Assembly: GCA_037447655.1 (NCBI GenBank)
Contig: JBBHKE010002480.1
Span: 60,800 to 112,480, forward strand
Source of the DNA: Zygnema cylindricum
Lineage: Eukaryota > Streptophyta > Zygnematophyceae > Zygnematales > Zygnemataceae
Direction of reading: 5' to 3'
Length of the DNA: 51,681 bases
The notes beneath the pieces were generated by a model. It was not told where the DNA came from. It did no database searches and saw only the letters and a program-made list of their open reading frames with translations. The position numbers and the translations under genes are program-made. This document shows, piece after piece, positions 21,074 to 32,348 of the stretch. How positions within the stretch are numbered: the stretch's first letter is position 1; each line of letters starts with the position of its first letter.

Positions 21074-22574
21074 CCTCCTATTGGCTGGTGGGAGGAACAC
21101 TGTTGAGATTCAGAAAAAGTGGCCATATGATCGATCAATTACAAGACACGAAGCTAAGGAAAACAATTCTCTATATGAGAGAGCAAAGCTTAATTACTAA
21201 ACAAGAAAGAAGATAGATTAATTTCACGACAAAATGAGCACTCAATGCAAAACTAGCAGCGGGGAATAATTGGAGAGAATCATTTGATTGATGATTGATT
21301 AATGCATAGCTTTGGTACATTTTTATATGTGTAGGTGTCGTGTAGACCTATGCAACTTGCGTGTCACGTAAAGAAATAGAATCTAACTTGTGACACACGT
21401 AGACCAATGAAAGACCGCCAAGTACAAAATGTTCGCATGCTTTTTCGTCAAGTATACTCAAAATTTGCGGCTACTTGACTTCCCGTACACTACAAGTGAA
21501 GGACCATGTTTTCACGAAACTTGACGTCTACGTATATCTACCTTCACGTCTATCACCCGTACGTATGCCTAACAAGACTCTGGTTGACGTAATAACTCAC
21601 GTAATAACTTTGACTAATATTGACTTTCTAGTCCTTCGCTGAAAATGGATGCAGAAATCTTAACAAACTCACCACTGTGTGCTGCGTGGCTGTCAGAAGT
21701 GGAGGCATCTGTGGCGGGGAGACAGGAAATCGGATAAGACAAAGAAAAAAGAAAGGCAAAGGAGAGAGGAAAGGAGTCAGCAGAGAGGGAAGGAGCACAA
21801 GCTGTCACAAAGTTTGCAAAAGAGTGTGCACCTAGCAACGTCGAACGCAGGCCATTCGATTTTTCAGCAAAACATGAAACTTTTCACATGGCTTCATTAA
21901 AATACGAAGTTTTATGTTGTAAATTAAATTGTTACAATAATGCGACTTACAACTATGACCTCCCCCGCAACAAACGAGTGTTAGGAGGATTGCTTTTGAG
22001 AGTTTTCGTCATTATGTTTTTGGTGACGTCACCTAATCCGTTGACAAAAAATAGGATGGCGAGCTACGGAGAGAGACGCGTGCATTGGCTGAGATAGCGG
22101 GCGATCTCCATATTCAGTATGGAAAATTGGTGTCTTCGATGGCGAACATAGACAAGAATAAAGAAACTGCCAAAAGCGGTTAGATTAATAATTGGAATTA
22201 CTAGTGTCTAAAATAATGAAAATACAAATAATATATATAGAATGGAGCTGTATGCTTTTTTTAGAGCCAAGGAAGTCACGAGCTGCGTTTGTCAAATACG
22301 CATGTGGGGAAGAGTAACATGCGAAAGATGCTCACAAGGGCCGCGCCAGCAACAGCAGTACGAGTACAAGCGCAACCGTGTTTTCAAAACGCATAGTCCT
22401 ACAGTGTTGTCGGGTCCACGTTTCACGAATACAAAGAAAACGAAGCGAAAAAAGAATCCTGTGGACGACAACCAATTGTATTGCAGGAAAAATGTTTGAC
22501 GCAACGTTGGGAATTTTTATCTCGCTCTAAATTTTTTTTGGAACACACTAAACACCTGTTAGTCATGATGTTAG
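21074..22574. other. No confirmed gene; one candidate 36-bp exon
   Basis: On the minus strand a long pyrimidine tract ends CCCCGCCACAG at 21709. It is followed by 36 bases (21673-21708) and the donor CAGTG|GTGAGT. The 36 bases are open in phase 1 (ASTSDSHAAHS) and would splice in frame to the PAN 1 exon, so they may be an upstream exon. No signal-peptide exon with an ATG was found. The rest is AT-rich without clear content. Confidence 0.3.
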
Positions 22575-23658
22575 TAGTGTTGTGTATCAGTAAGGATTTG
22601 CCGATAACCGATATGGACCTTTTTTCGGGTACCCGATAATTGATATATTGGTACGATATATCATTATCGATGTTATTGCCAATAAAGACCCGATATTTAT
22701 CGGTATTTTTTGGCGATAACACCGATATCGATAACTATTGGCGATATATATACGGACCGTAAATATAAATGTACGGCAAGTACACTCAATTGTACGTCAT
22801 ATTCCCCGGACGCGCCGTGGACCCCCTTCCCCCTGATTTCGGTAAAAAATCGCAATTTTTTCCTTGAATATTTATTATTGAAGGGGGTTTTACTTGGGTT
22901 CCACGCTCCCATACCCTTCCTCAATGTCCTTTTGACTGTTAGATACGCCCATGGATGTCCAAATCGTACATATTTGGAATTTTCTTGTTAAAATTATGTA
23001 GTATTCGTCAATTTCATACTTTTCGTAAAATTCGTATAGATTTCTCTGTACGAACATGTACGAAAATGTACGAAAAGCGAAATACTAGAAAATCCTTAAA
23101 AAATCTTTAAAATTACGAACAAGTAATATAAATGTACGAAATTATACGGAGAGTGTACACTTCAAACCTAATAATACAACAATTTTTTGTCAACCGTAAT
23201 CAAATATAAAGGAGCGTACGGCAATGTACCCTATAAACCCTAAAATCCCCCCTTATAATAACCCTAAGTAGTACGAGTATGTAAAACATTGCACGTAAAT
23301 ATGCAAAAAAATGTAGCGTAGCTGTACTAAAATATACGAAATTGTACGGCAATGTATCCTCCAAACCCTAAAATTAATATCCCTAAGAAGTACGGAAATT
23401 ACAGCCACAGTACGTACATGTATGAAAAGTGTGCGTTAGTTATACTGAATATACAAAATTTAAGGAAATTACTTTAAAACCCAAAAAAAAAAATTATATA
23501 ACCCTAAAAAGTACAGACATATACGGATACTCTGTACAAAAAATGTCCGAGTGCAATTGAAGGTACTTTATTATACAAAGTAAATAATATAATACAGTAT
23601 GTTATAAAATACTATTGTATGCATATTATATATATTTTTAAGTTATCGCCGATGTTGA
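22575..23658 (-). mobile_element. hAT-like non-autonomous element H (one end truncated)
   Basis: It starts TAGTGTTGTGTATCAGTAAG, the same terminus as element G in reverse orientation. It matches G through CCGATA-rich subterminal sequence and then through a GTACG-rich core (22940-23550). Similarity ends near AAGTTATCGCCGATG (about 23658), about 130 bases short of the other G terminus. There is no transposase. Its length fits the 1.1 kb of uninterrupted G. Confidence 0.7.
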
Positions 23659-23796
23659 AAAGAGGTAATTAATAGTTCACTTCCCTATTTTACTTTTGCT
23701 TTTAAGAAAGAGAGTGAGGATCAAAGGCGCGCCATGGCTGTCGCAATATTTAGAAAGTGGCAGTTTTTTGAAGTAAAGGGTATTTTGTTAAAATGA

Positions 23797-23868
23797 TGCC
23801 TAAGTCTAGATTTGAACCTGCGACCTCTAGATTCTCTATAGCCTAAAGCCTTAACCATACGCGTAACA
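23797..23868 (-). ncRNA. tRNA-like sequence with A and B boxes
   Basis: On the minus strand TTACGCGTATGGTTAAGGC resembles the A-box/D-arm, and GGTTCAAATC resembles the B-box. The anticodon arm does not fold cleanly and the middle is too long for a standard tRNA. A decayed tRNA or tRNA-derived SINE is likely. The rest of 23659-24149 has no recognised content. Confidence 0.3.
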
Positions 23869-24520
23869 AAACGATACATATGACGGGTTTCATAAATATA
23901 TAAACATTAATGCAACAGATAATTAACAGTAGACTAACCAAAAGGAGCAATTTCTGCATGTACGCGAAACTGAACCGTGTAAAATATGTTTTGATCGGAC
24001 GGCCGGCATTATAACCGCCACGCGAAGTGAGCTTTTGGCGGCATTCGGAGAGAGCATCACGCGGTGCCACGTGGCGCCACATTATTTGATACCAGAGAAG
24101 ACGGGAGGAGGAACCATGGCTTCCGATTTGACAAGTGTCACCTTGTAGACTTTGTCTTACAATGGTCGTACAATAAGTACATCGCCCACTGTACCTTCTT
24201 GTACTATATAGTGTTCCTATTGGACTAGGGTTTAGTAGTAGGTAGTTGTGAGTAGGCAGACCAAGACTTAGTAAAATTTAGGTACCTCTCTCTCTAAGAG
24301 AGCTTGTAACTATAAATGTCATCTTTGACCAGCCATAACTTACTCCTCAGGTGAGCAAATTCAGTGATTCTTTTTGCGTTTTACTCATCGGAGTCTTGTT
24401 CTCACAAGGGTGAGAGTGGTCAGAATATTTGTGTGCCTGGTTGGCGCTTATTAAGCGGGAAAGTAGAAGGGGCAATTATTATCCTAGAGGCTTTACATAG
24501 GCTGCTCATTCTGTGGGTCA

Positions 24521-25897
24521 ATGGAGACCACAGAACTTCAGGTTATGGGCTCACCCTCTAGGGTGCCTATATTTGACGGATCAAACTTTCTTTATTAGGA
24601 AATGATGATGGAGGGAAAACTATTTGAGAAGCATCTAGGGGGCATAGTGTCTGGACAAATTTGATGCCCATTTCCACTACGGTTTCGAGGGACACGTTTT
24701 TCTGGCACCTTCGCCTCTACAATTGGTAGAACAGCTGCCACCATCACCGAGGATGAAGATGAGGAAGGAGAGGAGATTGTCATGGAAGGAGAAAAGAAAA
24801 GAGTTGCAACTCAAGTGACACCATTGCCGAAGGCGATATCGGTAGCAGCACCACCAAAAACGGCGATAAAAGTTCAGACCAAAAGATCACAGTATGAAAA
24901 GTGGAACTACAAAGACAAGGTTGCTAAGCTCTTAATTCTTAAATGTGTAGCAAAGGGCATTGCCATTCCCCTTATGCATGTCAAATCTTCATCTCAGATT
25001 TGGATATCACTAGTTAACAAATATAAGAGTGGATGATTGCAGCAACAACACTTGGCCGAAAATAAGATTGCAGTTTATACTTATAAAAGAGGAAGTATGA
25101 ATAATTATTGTAATGATTTAGGAGCATTATTTGGAGAATTAGAGAGTGCAAGTAGCTCATGGTCCAAGAGACAAAGAGTGAACACATTTATGATGAAACT
25201 ACCTGAAGAGTATGAGAATATCATTAACTGATTTCAAGACATAGGAGATAGCAATTGGAATTGGGATGACACAGTGGGAATGATTTTAGTGAAAGAAAGC
25301 ACCATAGAGCTTAGGAGAGGGAGTCCAAGTGTTAAAGCATTGTCTACAGGAGCTGATTGGCGGAAGCGTGATAAGGAGAGAGGGAAATATCCCTATCGAA
25401 ACTTTGGTGGAAGAGGACATGGAGGTGGCAGATTTAATAGACAGGGGAGAGGAACTTTTTGAGGAGGATTATATCACTTCTGCCAGAAACCATGACACTA
25501 TATGGCAGATTGTATCAAACTTGCATATCTTCGACTGAAAGATGGTCAACGAACCTCAAGGGATGGAGGAAAGAAAAAGGCTTTCTTGACTCAAGTTCAT
25601 GATGAGGAAGTGGAAGGAAAAACTGAACCCGAAAAATGTGGATCCGAAATTCTGGGCTGAGGCTCTAAATTGTGCAGTTTATATTAAAAATAGGATAGGA
25701 TCAAGATCGGTAGAAACAACTCCTTACAAAATCTGGACGGGTAGCAAACCAGATGTTAGCCATTTCAAGGTCTTTGGTAGTCAATGCTTTATATTGGATA
25801 CGTCTACAAATAGATGGAAAATAGAACCGAAGGGATTACCGGGTATTCTGTTAGGATATGATGATCACTCGAAAGGTTATAGAGTCTTTATGTTTGA
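24521..25897 (+). pseudogene. Element D gag fused to an integrase remnant
   Basis: Gag starts at ATG 24521 (METTELQVMGSPSRVPIFDG), then meets several stops (near 24597, 25034 and 25229). The zinc knuckle has lost its first Cys and carries a stop (YHFCQKP*HYMADC). At about 25620 the sequence jumps from the acidic linker after the knuckle to integrase DPKFWAEALNCAVYIKNRIG, deleting protease and the integrase core. It ends at YRVFMFDE against element C. Confidence 0.75.
24541..24552 (+). promoter_or_regulatory. Element D primer-binding site
   Basis: GGTTATGGGCTC directly follows the LTR end CTTCA and encodes V-M-G-S of gag. It is a one-base variant of the site in element C. Confidence 0.7.
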
Positions 25898-26947
25898 TGA
25901 AACTCTGAGACCTCCATAAGTCCTCAGAGTGGACAGCTTCCAAGAAGCCTCTAGGATAATCCTGACCCCTTTGTGTTTAAGCAAAAATAACTGCCACCTT
26001 GGCAGACAAAAACTCTGACCAACTTCACCTCTGTGAAGACAAGACTCCCCTGAGTCGATAGCAAAAAGAATCTCTGAATTTGCTCCCCTGAGCAGTAAGT
26101 TATGGAGGGTCAAAGTTGACCTTTTGTAAAGAAGCTCTCTGGGAGAGAGGGTCTTATCTTCTAATTTTTCTAAGTCCTATCTCTCTCACAAACTCTATCT
26201 ACTGATGTACGGAACCAATCAGAATTGAGTTCCGTACGTAAAAGTACAGCTGCCGGTGTACTTTATGTACGGACATTGTACGACATGGCCAAAATGTCGA
26301 CACATTTCAAATCCGGATTCGGTGCCATAATCTCTGGAGATTCCACAATCCAACGGAATTTCGCCACGTGTCATCCGATGTGGCGATGGCCACAAACCGC
26401 CGAAATTTTCCTCCGCGATCTCGGCGCTAATCTCGGCCGTCCGATTAAAGTCGGCTTTAATCGTAGCCGTAATAAATACATGCGCGGTATTTGTTTCATT
26501 TACGAAACAAATGCGCGGTATTGATTTGTGTCCGTACTGTAAGTCGTACATTTATATTTTACTGGATCTATGTATCCCGTAATTCATTTCAGTTAAATGG
26601 TTTATCGCACGCATAATTATTTAAATAAATATCAAACTATATACTACGTAACACTACTGCTAGACTTAACGCCTAAGGCTACCGGCTACTTCCAATCTGC
26701 CAGCCGGCAGGTACATGGATCAAATCCTGCCGCAGGCACATACCTTTTAATTAAATAAATAAACTCTAACATAAAATTCCCGTAAACCTCAGGATAGCCA
26801 AGGTAGCCATGGCTCTAGCTTCCTCTCCAATTTCTCAGTGACTGCGACAAGTTTGAGAGTTGGAGAGAGAAGTTAGAGATAGACTGCCTCGACTTCTATA
26901 TTTCTTTTCAGATCTAGAAAATACTAATAAAACCATTAGTTTCTACA
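25898..26947 (-). repeat. Element C left (3') LTR
   Basis: About 1050 bases. It carries a tRNA-like block near 26660-26748 (see separate entry) and paired antisense ORFs of about 100 codons (26219-26551) that are mirrored in every LTR of this family and look like chance reading. Confidence 0.9.
26660..26748 (+). repeat. tRNA-like block inside the LTR (also near 32059-32147, 35008-35095 and 44165-44245)
   Basis: TAGACTTAACGGC resembles an A-box and GGATCAAATCC a B-box about 60 bases later. A GC-rich stem (GCCGGC) lies between them. It lies antisense to the element and is present in all four C/E-family LTRs, with most divergence in the middle. It could be an ancient SINE captured by the LTR; the 44165 copy has lost about 10 bases. 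Confidence 0.3.
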
Positions 26948-29900
26948 CTCCCCTTATTTTCTAGTCAATCTTTAATTTCAGACCACACTTCTCCCTGCAA
27001 AAAATTAGCTTAGGGGAAGGCACAGTTTTGGTCATCATATCTGCTACCATCTCACTATCTGGTCTGTACTCTAAACTGATTATTTTGTTTTCTACTTTCT
27101 CTCTAACAAAACTGAGTCCGATGTCCATGTGTTTGGCTTTAAAATGGTGTTTAGGATTGGCAGAAATACCGATTGCTGCCTGATTATCACAAAATATTTT
27201 CTGCACACCACTCTTAAGGTGACCAAGCTCACCAAGCAAAGACTTGACCCACATCAATTCTTTTACAGCAGAGCAAGAGGCCATATACTCATTCTTTATG
27301 GTGGACTGAGCAATAACCTTTTGCTGTTTGCTACTCCAACAGCAAGCCCCATCACCCACATATAATACATATGCAGAAGTACATCTCCTCATCGGAGCAT
27401 CACCATAACTGGCATCATTCCAAGTAGTGATGTCAGTATTCTCCCCACCCAAATGCAACCATAGATCTCTAGTTCCTACCAAGTATCTAAGGACTCTCTT
27501 AGCTGCCTCCCAATCTTTCTTAGTGGGAGCATTTAGACTTCTACTAAGTACTCCTACAGCTGCAGCTAGATCCGGCCGGGTACAATTCATGAAATAGATT
27601 AGACTTCCCACTACTTGCCTGTAAGGAATAGTCTGCATGAACTTCTGTTCATCAGGAGATAATTCCTCGTCTAAGACTATGACTCCTTCTTCCTCACTCC
27701 CCTCACTTCCCTTCTTCAACTCCATTGGAGTTGTACAACTATTAGCTTTATCCATTTGAAATTTTTCAAGCATGTTCCCTATTGCTTCATTTTGAGTCAA
27801 TCTTATAATTTTCCTTTTTCGGTCTCTCTCTACTTGAATTCCCAAAATATATTTTGCTTCCCCCATATCCTTCATTTCAAATCTCCCCTTAAGATCGGTT
27901 TTCAGTTTATTAATTTTTTCCATTGATTTACTTAAAACAAGCAAATCATCAACATAAATTGCAATAAATATAAAACCTTCCTCATCTTCGAAAACATAAA
28001 TTGAGTGATCTGAGCTGATCCGAATATATCCTAGACCGGTAAGAAACTCATCAAGCTTCTTATTCCACTGTCGAGGCGCTTGTTTCAAACCATAAAGAGA
28101 TTTAATCAGCCGGCATACCTTACTCTCCTCTCCTTCTTCCACAAACCCTTCGGGTTGTCGCATGAAGATCTCCTCTTACAATTCTCCATGCAAAAAGGCT
28201 GTTTTGATGTCCATCTGGTGCACTTCCATGTCTTCCGCCGCTGCTAAACTGAGAAGTATGCGGACGGAGGGAAATTTGACCACCGGGGCAAAGGTTTCCT
28301 CGTAGTCAATTCCTTCCTTTTGTGTAAATCCCTTCGCCACTAATCTGGCCTTGTAGCGTTCGATTGTGTTATCTGGGTTCAGTTTTAGTTTGAAAACCCA
28401 CTTAGACCCGATTGGTTTTCGGTTAGGTGGACAGTCCACCAGCTCCCAAGTATCGGCTGCCATGATTGAAGCCATCTCCTCATTGATGGCTGTCTTCCAC
28501 CGGTTTCTTTCTGGACAAGTCATCGCCTCTCCATAAGTTTGAGGTTCATCTTGATGAGATAGTTTAGTTACCTTGTTATTAACCTGTTTTTCTTGCAGTC
28601 TTTTGCTACTTCTCCTCCCCCCCTCAAAATCTGAGGCCGGAATAGATGGTTCTCGTGGATTCTTTCGAACAAACTCGGCTTCTCCCCTATCCCTTGATTC
28701 CGAATCAATTTCCACCACGTCTTCCGCTTCGAGTAGAGTTGTCACTGGAGTTTCCACAACCGAGTCCTTTTCAGTCTGATTTGTTCCTGCAAGAATGTCA
28801 TCTTCTCTAAAACCTGGATAGTCAGGAAGCTCAAAGTCATCAGAATTTTCTGACTCAAATCTGATTTTTACTGACTTCGTATATTTGAAGGGATCTACAG
28901 ACTTTCCTTCATCCATAACTACTAGATGCTTTACTAAGATTATATCTTCCCTTTTTAGATCATAAACTCTATATCCTTTAACATCTTCATCATATCCTAA
29001 TAAGTATCCTGGTTTTCCTTTAGGATCTAGCTTCCAATTGGACCGATCAGTATCTAGACTGAACACTTGACTACCGAAAACCTTTAAGTGAGATATGTCT
29101 GGTTTCCAGCCTGTCCATCTCTCATAAGGTGTTTGATCTTTTATAGCTGAAGTAAGAACTCTTTTCTTGAGGTAATTAGCACAGTTCATTGCTTCTGCCC
29201 AAAATCTTTTCACTATCTTTTTATTTGACAACATACTTATAGCACTATCACTTAGTGTTCTATTTAACCTTTCACCTACCCCATTCTGTTCAGGATTTTC
29301 TGGCACTGTCTTTTGGTGTTGAACCCCATCTTCCCTCAGAAAATCCTCAAACTGGTTAGAAGTATACTCTCCACCATTGTCACTCCTTACTCTCTTGATT
29401 AGAGTTTCATGGAGTTTTTCGCTCCATGCTTTATATTGTCTAAAACAGTCCTCAGCCTCTGACTTGTTTTTCAAAAAATATACTCGGGAATACCGAGACC
29501 AATCATCAGTTATAGTCATCATAAATCTCTTCCCCGCCGGTGAGGGCACTTTAGCCGGTCCCCAAATATCTCTGTGTACTAGATCTAGAATTTTTTCTCC
29601 CTTATAGGTGGCTGACTTAGGAAAGGGTAATCTGTGTGCTTTACCTTGAGCACATCCACTACAATCACTTATATCATCACTCTCACTGAACTGAATCCCT
29701 TCCACCACTCCCATCTTTTTCATCTCTCTTAACTTATCTAGATTCACATGCCCAAGCCTCTTATGCCACATCATAATATCATGAACACCAGCATAATAAA
29801 GTTTCTTCTTTTCATTACTTAAGATCAGCCTAAACATCCCATGGCTACCTTTCTCAGCAATGAAATAGACATCATCCTCAAAACTAGCAGTAAAGACTCC

Positions 29901-31299
29901 TTCCCTAGTGCTAGTAAAAAAACCCTTATCATCTAATACTGATGTAGAGATAAGATTTTTGTTTAGCTCCGGAATAAACAATACATCGGAGAATGTTAAT
30001 ATGGATGTCTTTCCTTCTACTAACACTTTTAGATCTACCGATCCTACAAGAGTAGTGGTGACTATCCTCCCATCCCCGTACTCTATCTCTACGGTGGGAA
30101 TCTTTCTTATCTTAGTGAACAGGTGTCTATCCTTACACATGTGCATGGAGGCACCTGAATCTACAATCCAGCCTGCTTCACCTTTCAATCCACCGTAAGC
30201 ACATTTCTGCCTTCGTGGAATTTTGACCTCATTTTTCGCCTCCAACTCCTCATCTAAAAGGAGCTCATCGTCCTCGTCCTCGGATTCAGCCTCAAGTACC
30301 TGTGTGACAAGGGCCTTTTTCTCTCCTCTCGGGGTACCACCGGTCTGCCCCTCCTTTAACCGAAGCTCGGTTAGCTTAGTGCACTCTGCCATATAGTGCC
30401 CCGGTTTCTTACAAAAATGACATTGTCCTTTGGGAGCCCTTGGTTCGAACTCATCGGCCTGTTTTTTCTGCTCCCTACCCCCATAGTTTCCGACCGGTTT
30501 TCGGGAATCCCTGTTCCTCCAATCAGTCGCTGTTGCCAAGGCTTGGCCACTCTTTCCTCCCCTTCGGATCTCAATTGTATTCTCTTGAACGAGAATCATT
30601 CCTACCACTGAGATCCATATCCACCTTGAGTCAGGCAAGTCCTGCACACGGTAAACTATGTTCACGAACTCATCAGGTAACTTCATCAGTAAACAGTTAA
30701 CCTTTTCTTTTTCACTAAAATCTTTTCCCGCACTCTGTAGCTCTTTGAAGAGTGTAGCAAGCTCATTGCAAAAATCCAACATATTTCCCCCTTTGTATAC
30801 ATACTCCTTAACTTTCTGATCAGCCTACTGTTGTTGCTGAATCGTACCACTTCGGTACATCTTTATAAGAGCCATCCAAAGATCGGATGCCCTTTCTACC
30901 TGCAAATGAGGACATGCAAGTCCTTGAGTGAGATGGCGTAGGATGAAGTGCTTTGCCGCCATATTGTTGAAGTCCCAGGTTTCAGTATCATTCTCCTCGT
31001 TCCTCGGAATAGGTGACATGAATGCTAAACCAGTTGCTATTGGTGTGGTCGCCTCCTTCTCCTTTCCTTTGTCCACCACCTCTTCTTCCTTTGTTTCCTC
31101 CGTTGAAGGTGAATCCTCTTTCCTGGTGAATCTGCTTCGTCCAAACCCTGGAGGAATTCCAAGACTTGATGGACGCCCCAATCGTCCACTCACTATCCCC
31201 CAAAATCTTTTTTCGCATAGAGCTCCTATCATCATACTTTCCCAGTATATGAAGCCAGTTCCATTAAAGATTGGTACCCTAGAGGGTGGGCCCATAACC
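26948..31299 (-). CDS. Element C gag-pol polyprotein with two premature stops
   Basis: Gag starts at 31319 in the LTR and meets TAG at 30825-30827 after QQQQ. The main frame runs from there to TAA at 28176-28178, then to the end of pol at 26961. Motifs in order: zinc knuckle CHFCKKPGHYMAEC; protease WIVDSGASMHMC; integrase HKRLGH, CSGC and RDIWGP; RSDNGG with the catalytic Glu in GVGER at the DD35E spacing; reverse transcriptase [19 protein letters not shown] and YVDDLLV; RNase H DASYGDAP and CDNQAAIGIS. Element E has sense codons at both stop positions, so each stop is a single-base change. All catalytic motifs are otherwise present. Confidence 0.9.
31285..31299 (-). promoter_or_regulatory. 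Element C primer-binding site
   Basis: On the minus strand GGTTATGGGCCCACC directly follows the LTR end TTTCA. All 15 bases complement GGUGGGCCCAUAACC, the anticodon arm of plant initiator tRNA-Met as I know it. The same bases encode V-M-G-P-P of gag. Confidence 0.8.
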
Positions 31300-32348
31300 T
31301 GAAACTCTGAGACCTCCATAAGTCCTCAGAGTGGACAGCTTCCAAGAAGCCTCTAGGATAATCCTGACCCCTTTGTGTTTAAGCAAAAATAACTGCCACC
31401 CTCGCAGACAAAAACTCTGACCAACTTCACACCTGTGAAGACAAGACTCCCCTGAGTCGATAGCAAAAAGAATCTCTGAATTTGCTCCCCTGAGCAGTAA
31501 GTTATGGAGGGTCAAAGTTGACCTTTTGTACAGAAGCTCTCTGGGAGAGAGGGTCCTATCTTCTAATTTTTCTAAGTCCTATCTCTCTCACAAACTCTAT
31601 CTACTGATGTACGGAACCAATCAGAATTGAGTTCCGTACGTAAAAGTACAGCTGCCGGTGTACTTTATGTACGGACATTGTACGACATGGCCAAAATGTC
31701 GACACATGTCAAATCCGGATTCGGTGCCATAATCTCCGGAGATTCCACAATCCAACGGAATTTCGCCACGTGTCATCCGATGTGGCGATGGCCACAAACC
31801 GCCGAAATCTTCCTCCGCGATCTCGGCGCTAATCTCGGCCGTCCGATTAAAGTCGGCTTTAATCGTAGCCGTAATAAATACATGCGCGGTATTTGTTTCA
31901 TTTACGAAACAAATGCGCGGTATTGATTTGTGTCCGTACTGTAAGTCGTACATTTATATTCTACTGGATCTATGTATCCCGTAATTCATTTCAGTTAAAT
32001 GGTTTATCGCACGCATAATTATTTAAATGAATATCAAACTATATACTACGTAACACTACTGTTAGACTTAACGGCTAAGGCTACCGGCTACCTCTATCTG
32101 CCGGCCGGCAGGTACATGGATCAAATCGTGCCGCCGGCACATACCTTTTAATTAAATAAATATACTCTAACATAAAATTCCCGTAAACCTCAGGATAGCC
32201 AAGGTAGCCATGGCTCTAGCTTCCTCTCCCATTTCTCAGTGACTGCGACAAGTTTGAGAGTTGGAGAGAGAAGTTAGAGATAGACTGCCTCGACTTCTAT
32301 ATTTCTTTTCAGATCTAGAAAATACTAATAAAACCATTAGTTTCTACA
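31300..32348 (-). repeat. Element C right (5') LTR
   Basis: 1049 bases. The gag ATG (31317-31319) lies 20 bases before the inner edge. The outer edge is followed by unrelated sequence (TACCACGTGTCC). Confidence 0.9.

Larger units (their letters stand above)
24150..25897 (+). mobile_element. Copia element D, plus strand, internally deleted and truncated
   Basis: It starts with an LTR remnant (about 24150-24540) that resembles the inner half of element C's LTR in reverse orientation. PBS and gag follow, then a jump from the end of gag to late integrase. The element stops at 25897, where element C's LTR begins. No right LTR is present and no pol resumes beyond C, so D was cut by more than a simple insertion. 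Confidence 0.75.
25898..32348 (-). mobile_element. Ty1/copia element C, 6.45 kb, nearly intact
   Basis: It has LTRs of about 1050 bases (25898-26947 and 31300-32348) that differ at about 20 positions. Both start TGTAGAAACTAATGG and end CAGAGTTTCA on the minus strand. The PBS is at 31285-31299 and the polypurine tract AATAAGGGGAG (minus strand) abuts the left LTR. The 5-base flanks (TTTGA left, TACCA right) do not match, so the copy lacks a target-site duplication and may have been joined by recombination. Coding is broken by only two nonsense codons. Confidence 0.9.

Noticed and set aside
26219-26551. Paired sense/antisense ORFs of about 100 codons in C and E LTRs
   Set aside because: They recur only because the LTRs are repeated. 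They resemble no family, and the frames differ in length between C and E LTRs.
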